From Paenibacillus macerans (GTDB lineage: Bacteria > Bacillota > Bacilli > Paenibacillales > Paenibacillaceae): DNA of 64,000 bases. Under the pieces are notes generated by a model. The model worked only from the letters and a program-made list of their open reading frames with translations, made no database searches and was not told where the DNA came from. The stretch is taken from assembly GCF_900454495.1 (NCBI RefSeq), contig NZ_UGSI01000002.1, positions 1 to 64,000 on the forward strand. The letters run 5' to 3'. This document shows, piece by piece, positions 60,450 to 64,000 of this stretch; within the stretch, counting starts at the first letter, position 1; the number at the start of each line of letters is the position of its first letter. The position numbers were made by a program, and so were the translations under genes.

Positions 60450-61217
60450 GTGAAAGCAATAAAAAAAATATTTGCTGGATTGATGATGTTTACTCTGATT
60501 TTTGGTGTATCTTTTGCTGGATCGGCATTTGCGAGCGGTGATGAGGTCAAGCTTATTGACTCGGATGTCAGCGTTATATATAAACCTGGATATGTCGGAT
60601 TCAGCGGCAATATTGAAGTGGTTAATCTGGGACCCGTGAAGAATGTGACTGTCCATTACACGACAGATAACACAAATTGGTATGATACGAGTGCGTATTA
60701 TGTAGGTCCGACAGATGTAAACCATGAGAAATGGCGTTTTAGCATTTCCACAAATGGTTCCACAACAGAACATTCTGAGTTGAAGAATCTGAGATTCATA
60801 AAATTCTCAATCAAATACGAAGTGAATAACCAGAGCTATTGGGATAACAACGGGTCAGCGAATTATTACAATGAAGTGAATAGTACAGTTCCACTTAGAT
60901 CCGTGATTTTGGGATCACCAAATGTGCTTAACGCCAATAGTACTCTGAGCAATGGTGAATTTAGCGGAAATATTTATGTGAAAAACCTGGATCCTACGAA
61001 AATCGTGAAGATACGGTACACAACGGATGATTGGGCAACGACTCAAGAGGGCTACGCCACTTATAATGGCTCCTTGAATAATTTCAATAGTGTTGAAAAT
61101 TGGAACTACAGTTTCAATGTTCCGGGTGCTACCAATGTTAAATATGCGATTTCGTATACAACCGGTGGGCAAACGTATTGGGATAATAACTATGGTCATA
61201 ATTACGAGGTATTCTAA
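60450..61217 (+). CDS. Secreted protein with two CBM21-type carbohydrate-binding modules
   Basis: Protein of 255 aa: signal peptide (MKAIKKIFAGLMMFTLIFGV, cleavage near AFA-SG, residue 29-31), then two similar beta-sandwich modules, about 36-138 and 148-255. Each has NLGPVKNVTVHYTTDNTNW or NLDPTKIVKIRYTTDDW near its start and SYWDNN / TYWDNNYGHNY at its end, the aromatic starch/glycogen-binding pattern of family 21. No catalytic domain. GTG start with GGAGG upstream. Its partner enzyme is not in the window. Confidence 0.85.
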   Translation: MKAIKKIFAGLMMFTLIFGVSFAGSAFASGDEVKLIDSDVSVIYKPGYVGFSGNIEVVNLGPVKNVTVHYTTDNTNWYDTSAYYVGPTDVNHEKWRFSISTNGSTTEHSELKNLRFIKFSIKYEVNNQSYWDNNGSANYYNEVNSTVPLRSVILGSPNVLNANSTLSNGEFSGNIYVKNLDPTKIVKIRYTTDDWATTQEGYATYNGSLNNFNSVENWNYSFNVPGATNVKYAISYTTGGQTYWDNNYGHNYEVF

Positions 61218-61241
61218 TTCATTCTAATATACAACAAAAGC

Positions 61242-61285
61242 AGGATCACAGGCGGATTATTGTTCCGCTCCGTGATCCTTTCTTT
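61242..61285 (+). terminator. Terminator after the CBM21 gene
   Basis: AGGATCAC (61242-61249) pairs with GTGATCCT (61272-61279), inner GCGG/CCGC pairs, then TTCTTTT. Confidence 0.85.
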
Positions 61286-61686
61286 TCTCTATGCCCCAGA
61301 AGGGCGGGGGAAATTGGCCAGGTTTTCTAACATACTAACCCTGAGATTGAACGATATCAATCGATGCGATACGACAAAATGTGATTATTTTATAGACAAG
61401 CCTAGTCGTATCTTGTCATATTTATGTAATATGTGTCAAAAACAAGCTATCATTAATGTTAGTTATATGTAATAAAACATAACTTATTAAACGTTGTAAG
61501 CGTTTTACACAAACTTTTAATTTATATTTTTTGAAAAATATGATAATTCAGGAACCAACAGTTTGCTAAAAAAGATATTGACGTAAGATATTTTCACATG
61601 TATTATGATCAATAATTCAACTGTGATTTTTTCCCATAAGAGGATCGGTTTCAATTACATAATTCAAAAGGAGGAGTCATTGCATC
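61286..61686. other. AT-rich intergenic region upstream of the transporter operon
   Basis: No gene is seen. TATGTAATATGTG and TATATGTAATAAAACATAAC words are AT-rich, with a palindromic GTTATATGTAATAAAACATAAC-like core near 61460. It is presumably the promoter region of the peptide transporter. Confidence 0.4.
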
Positions 61687-63420
61687 ATGGGCAGAAGGAG
61701 CAAATTGTGGTCGGTTTTACTTATTTTATCGCTGGTCGGAATCTTGTTTACGGGCTGCAGCACGGACAACACGGCTTCCAAAACACCTGCGCCAGAAAAC
61801 AAGACGCCAACCGAAAATTCGTCCGAGCCGGGAACGGATAAGGCGGCCAATGAACCGGTGGACGGCGGAACGCTTACGCTCAGTTCGTTTTCCGATATCG
61901 TCAATGTAAATCCGATTTTAATAAATGACACGTCTTCGGGGGATGTGGAGCAGTTTATTTTTGCCAAGTTGTATGATTTGGACCGGGAAGGAAATGTCGC
62001 CGCCGAACCGTGGTCATTGGCCGCGGAACTTCCGCAAATTTCCGAGGACAGCAAAACGTACACCGTGAAGCTGAAGGATACGGCGAAGTGGAGCGACGGA
62101 CAGCCGGTGACCGCAGACGATATCATTTATACGTTCGACACGATTCGCAACCCGGATACCGGGGCTCCCGGAATAGGTTTATATGACAAAATCGACAAAA
62201 TGAAAAAGGTCGATGACCATACCGTTAATATTACGCTGAAGCAGGTTTATGCTCCGTTCCAGTATTCACTGGTCCAAGAATTGGCTCCGGCCCATATCTT
62301 GAAGGACGTTCCGGTGAAGGAACTGCAGAAGAACGCCTTCGGCACCGATCCGGCCAAGACGGTCACGAGCGGACCGTGGAAGTGGACGGCGTGGAAACAG
62401 GGCGAAAGCCATACGCTGGATGCGGACCCTAACTATTGGGGGGCGGTGAAACCGCATATCTCCCAAGTCATTTACAAAATTTACGCCGATCAAAACACCG
62501 AAGTACAGGCGCTTCTGAAAGGCGATACGGACCATATCAGCGCGATACCTGTGACTCAGGTGGAAGCTGTAAAAGCGAACAAGGATATCGCGATCATCCA
62601 AAAGCCGGGGGCTCAGTACGAATACGTCAACTTTAATTTTGACCCGAAAAACTTCAAGGACAATTACGGATTGTTTGCAGGGCAAAAGACGAGACAGGCG
62701 ATCGCTTATGCCCTTAACCGTCAAGGCATGGTCGACAATGTGCTGAAAGGCGTCGGCGCGCTGATGAATGCGCCGTTCCTGCCGGATACGTGGGCGGACC
62801 CGAAAGACGCGGCCGTAAATTATCCCTATGATCCGGAAAAGGCGAAACAGCTGCTGGCCGAAGACGGCTGGGTGGCCGGCAAGGACGGCATTCTCGAGAA
62901 GGACGGACACCGCTTCTCCTTTGAACTGCAGTACAACGCCGGAAACAGCCGCCGCGAGCAGATCGCTGCGATCGTTCAGCAAAATCTGAAGGATGTCGGG
63001 ATCGAGGTGACCCCGAAAGCGATCGATTTCGCGGCATGGATCGACCAGAACGTAACGCCGGGCAAATACCAAGCGATCCTGCTCGGCTGGTCGCTGAATA
63101 CGCCGGATCCCGATTCGGAAAACGTATTCTCCTCTAAATATTTCCCGCCGGCGGGCCAAAACAGCGGCTGGTACAAAAACGAGAAGCTGGATCAGCTATG
63201 GGTGGACGGATACTCGACGGTCGATCAGGCGGAACGGCAGGCGATTTATAAAGAAGTGGCCAAGGAGATCTCCACCGATTTGCCTTACGTGTTCCTGTAT
63301 CAATACGGGCAGGCGATCGGAACGGGACCTCGGGTGCATTGGGCGGAAGAAGACCGTCCGGAACCGTCGCTTGGATACGGTCAATACTTCCATGTCATCA
63401 AATGGTGGGTAACCGACTAG
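61687..63420 (+). CDS. Peptide/oligopeptide ABC transporter substrate-binding lipoprotein
   Basis: Protein of 577 aa of solute-binding family 5 (Dpp/Opp type). Lipobox GILFTGC with Cys24, Thr/Pro/Glu linker to about 58, then DGGTLTLSSFSDIVNVNPIL, DTAKWSDGQPVTADDIIYTF (family signature), and a C-terminal WSLNTPDPDSENVFSSKYF. AAAGGAGGAG ribosome site. Substrate could be a peptide, nickel or another small ligand; not decidable. Confidence 0.93.
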   Translation: MGRRSKLWSVLLILSLVGILFTGCSTDNTASKTPAPENKTPTENSSEPGTDKAANEPVDGGTLTLSSFSDIVNVNPILINDTSSGDVEQFIFAKLYDLDREGNVAAEPWSLAAELPQISEDSKTYTVKLKDTAKWSDGQPVTADDIIYTFDTIRNPDTGAPGIGLYDKIDKMKKVDDHTVNITLKQVYAPFQYSLVQELAPAHILKDVPVKELQKNAFGTDPAKTVTSGPWKWTAWKQGESHTLDADPNYWGAVKPHISQVIYKIYADQNTEVQALLKGDTDHISAIPVTQVEAVKANKDIAIIQKPGAQYEYVNFNFDPKNFKDNYGLFAGQKTRQAIAYALNRQGMVDNVLKGVGALMNAPFLPDTWADPKDAAVNYPYDPEKAKQLLAEDGWVAGKDGILEKDGHRFSFELQYNAGNSRREQIAAIVQQNLKDVGIEVTPKAIDFAAWIDQNVTPGKYQAILLGWSLNTPDPDSENVFSSKYFPPAGQNSGWYKNEKLDQLWVDGYSTVDQAERQAIYKEVAKEISTDLPYVFLYQYGQAIGTGPRVHWAEEDRPEPSLGYGQYFHVIKWWVTD

Positions 63421-63535
63421 AAAAGGCGTACGGGAAATAGAATCGCCGGAGGGGAAAGGGAGCACTCTCTTTCTCCTTCTCTTTCATGGAAAGGGTCCGG
63501 TGGTTCTATCGCCTGCTGCCTCGGGAGGGTAAACA

Positions 63536-64000
63536 ATGACAGAATATCTGATCCGTCGTTTGCTGCAATCGGTGCTGGTCATATTTTTGATTACGGTCGT
63601 CACCTTTCTGCTCATCCACGCTGCTCCGGGCGGTCCCACCCAGATGATGCTGGCTCCGGGCTTATCGCCGGAAACGTTCGAACAGCAGAAGCGTAATCTT
63701 GGACTCGATCAGCCGATCCCCGTCCAGTACGTCCGCTGGGTGGGGGACCTGCTGCGGGGCGACCTCGGTTATACGTTTAAAAATCATCTTCCGGTGGGGG
63801 ATCTGCTGTGGCCGCGGATCGCCAACACGCTGATTTTGATGGGGGCGGCCTGGCTGGTGACGCTGGTTATTGCGCTTCCCTGGGGGATTTACAACAGTAC
63901 GAAGGAGTACGGCTTGTCCGACCAGACCGCGTCTTTTATCTCTTATTTGGGGTTTGCCATGCCGACGTTCTGGTTCGGCATTTTGCTGCAGCAGTGGCTT
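63536..64000 (+). CDS. Peptide ABC transporter permease (DppB/OppB type), cut by the window end
   Basis: 155 codons from the ATG at 63536, with GGGAGGG upstream. N-terminus MTEYLIRRLLQSVLVIFLIT, VTFLLIHAAPGG, then LGLDQPIPVQYVRWVGDLLR and GDLGYTF are diagnostic of the B-type permease. It follows the binding-protein gene by 115 bases. Confidence 0.95.
   Translation, partial: MTEYLIRRLLQSVLVIFLITVVTFLLIHAAPGGPTQMMLAPGLSPETFEQQKRNLGLDQPIPVQYVRWVGDLLRGDLGYTFKNHLPVGDLLWPRIANTLILMGAAWLVTLVIALPWGIYNSTKEYGLSDQTASFISYLGFAMPTFWFGILLQQWL

Noticed and set aside
1..64000. CRISPR array, intact prophage or rRNA operon
   Set aside because: No regularly spaced direct repeats of 25-40 bases, no phage structural genes and no rRNA sequence were seen; only element remnants are present.

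Overview
The window is a stretch of chromosome around the replication origin of a GC-rich, endospore-forming Firmicute of the Paenibacillaceae type (Paenibacillus or a close relative). The evidence is the order dnaA-dnaN-yaaA-recF-remB-gyrB-gyrA on the minus strand and rpmH-rnpA-yidC-jag-mnmE-mnmG-rsmG-noc-parA-parB on the plus strand. Sporulation-linked genes (a spo0E-like phosphatase, yyaC, a YheC/D ATP-grasp protein, noc, remB, yyzM, a yjzC-like gene) support it. No species-level claim is made.

Layout. 1-2.1 kb: gyrA, cut by the window start. 2.4-3.2 kb: a YheC/D ATP-grasp gene divergent from gyrA. 3.2-15.0 kb: a one-strand cluster for uptake and breakdown of an acidic (uronate-containing) polysaccharide: two ABC permeases, a lipoprotein binding protein, a YesM/YesN-type two-component pair, a heparinase II/III-like lyase, a GH88 unsaturated uronyl hydrolase and a DUF2264 protein. 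15.1-21.7 kb: an AT-richer accessory island bounded by two identical 68-bp copies of the gyrB terminator. It holds a gyrB fragment, a tyrosine-recombinase stub, an intact and a broken copy of a type I toxin-antitoxin-like locus, a secreted protein with a small membrane partner, an AbrB-type regulator with an internal tandem duplication, an HTH-TPR regulator overlapping a 37-aa secreted peptide (RRNPP-type quorum-sensing layout), a spo0E-like gene and a small XRE regulator. 21.7-28.7 kb: gyrB to dnaA and a two-part oriC, including a recognisable DnaA-trio unwinding element. 28.8-30.3 kb: a complete IS4-family element with 9-bp target duplications. 30.6-37.7 kb: a C45-type Ntn hydrolase, an AraC/GyrI-type regulator and a gluconate regulon (gnd, gntR, gntP, gntK) with two GntR-like operators. 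38.0-50.8 kb: rpmH to parB and the yyaC region, with two parS sites. 50.9-53.5 kb: DUF3343, MscS, yyzM, glpP and tRNA-Ser(CGA). 53.6-55.2 kb: a gene-poor stretch with an inverted-repeat element, an HTH remnant and a yjzC-like gene. 55.4-58.8 kb: a TetR / GH3-family acyl-adenylating enzyme / MFS operon. 59.0-60.1 kb: rpsF-ssb-rpsR. 60.4-64 kb: a secreted tandem CBM21 protein and the start of an oligopeptide-type ABC transporter operon.

What stands out is that the conserved origin neighbourhood has been opened in two places. About 19.6 kb lies between gyrB and gyrA, and about 9.8 kb lies between dnaA and rpmH, leaving DnaA-box-like sequences on both sides. The best candidates for something new are in the 15-21.7 kb island: the regulator/peptide module, the duplicated small-RNA/toxic-peptide loci, and the chimeric gyrB-integrase scar. 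Start codons were chosen by Shine-Dalgarno spacing. Family assignments come from reading motifs in the translated sequence; no database search was run.
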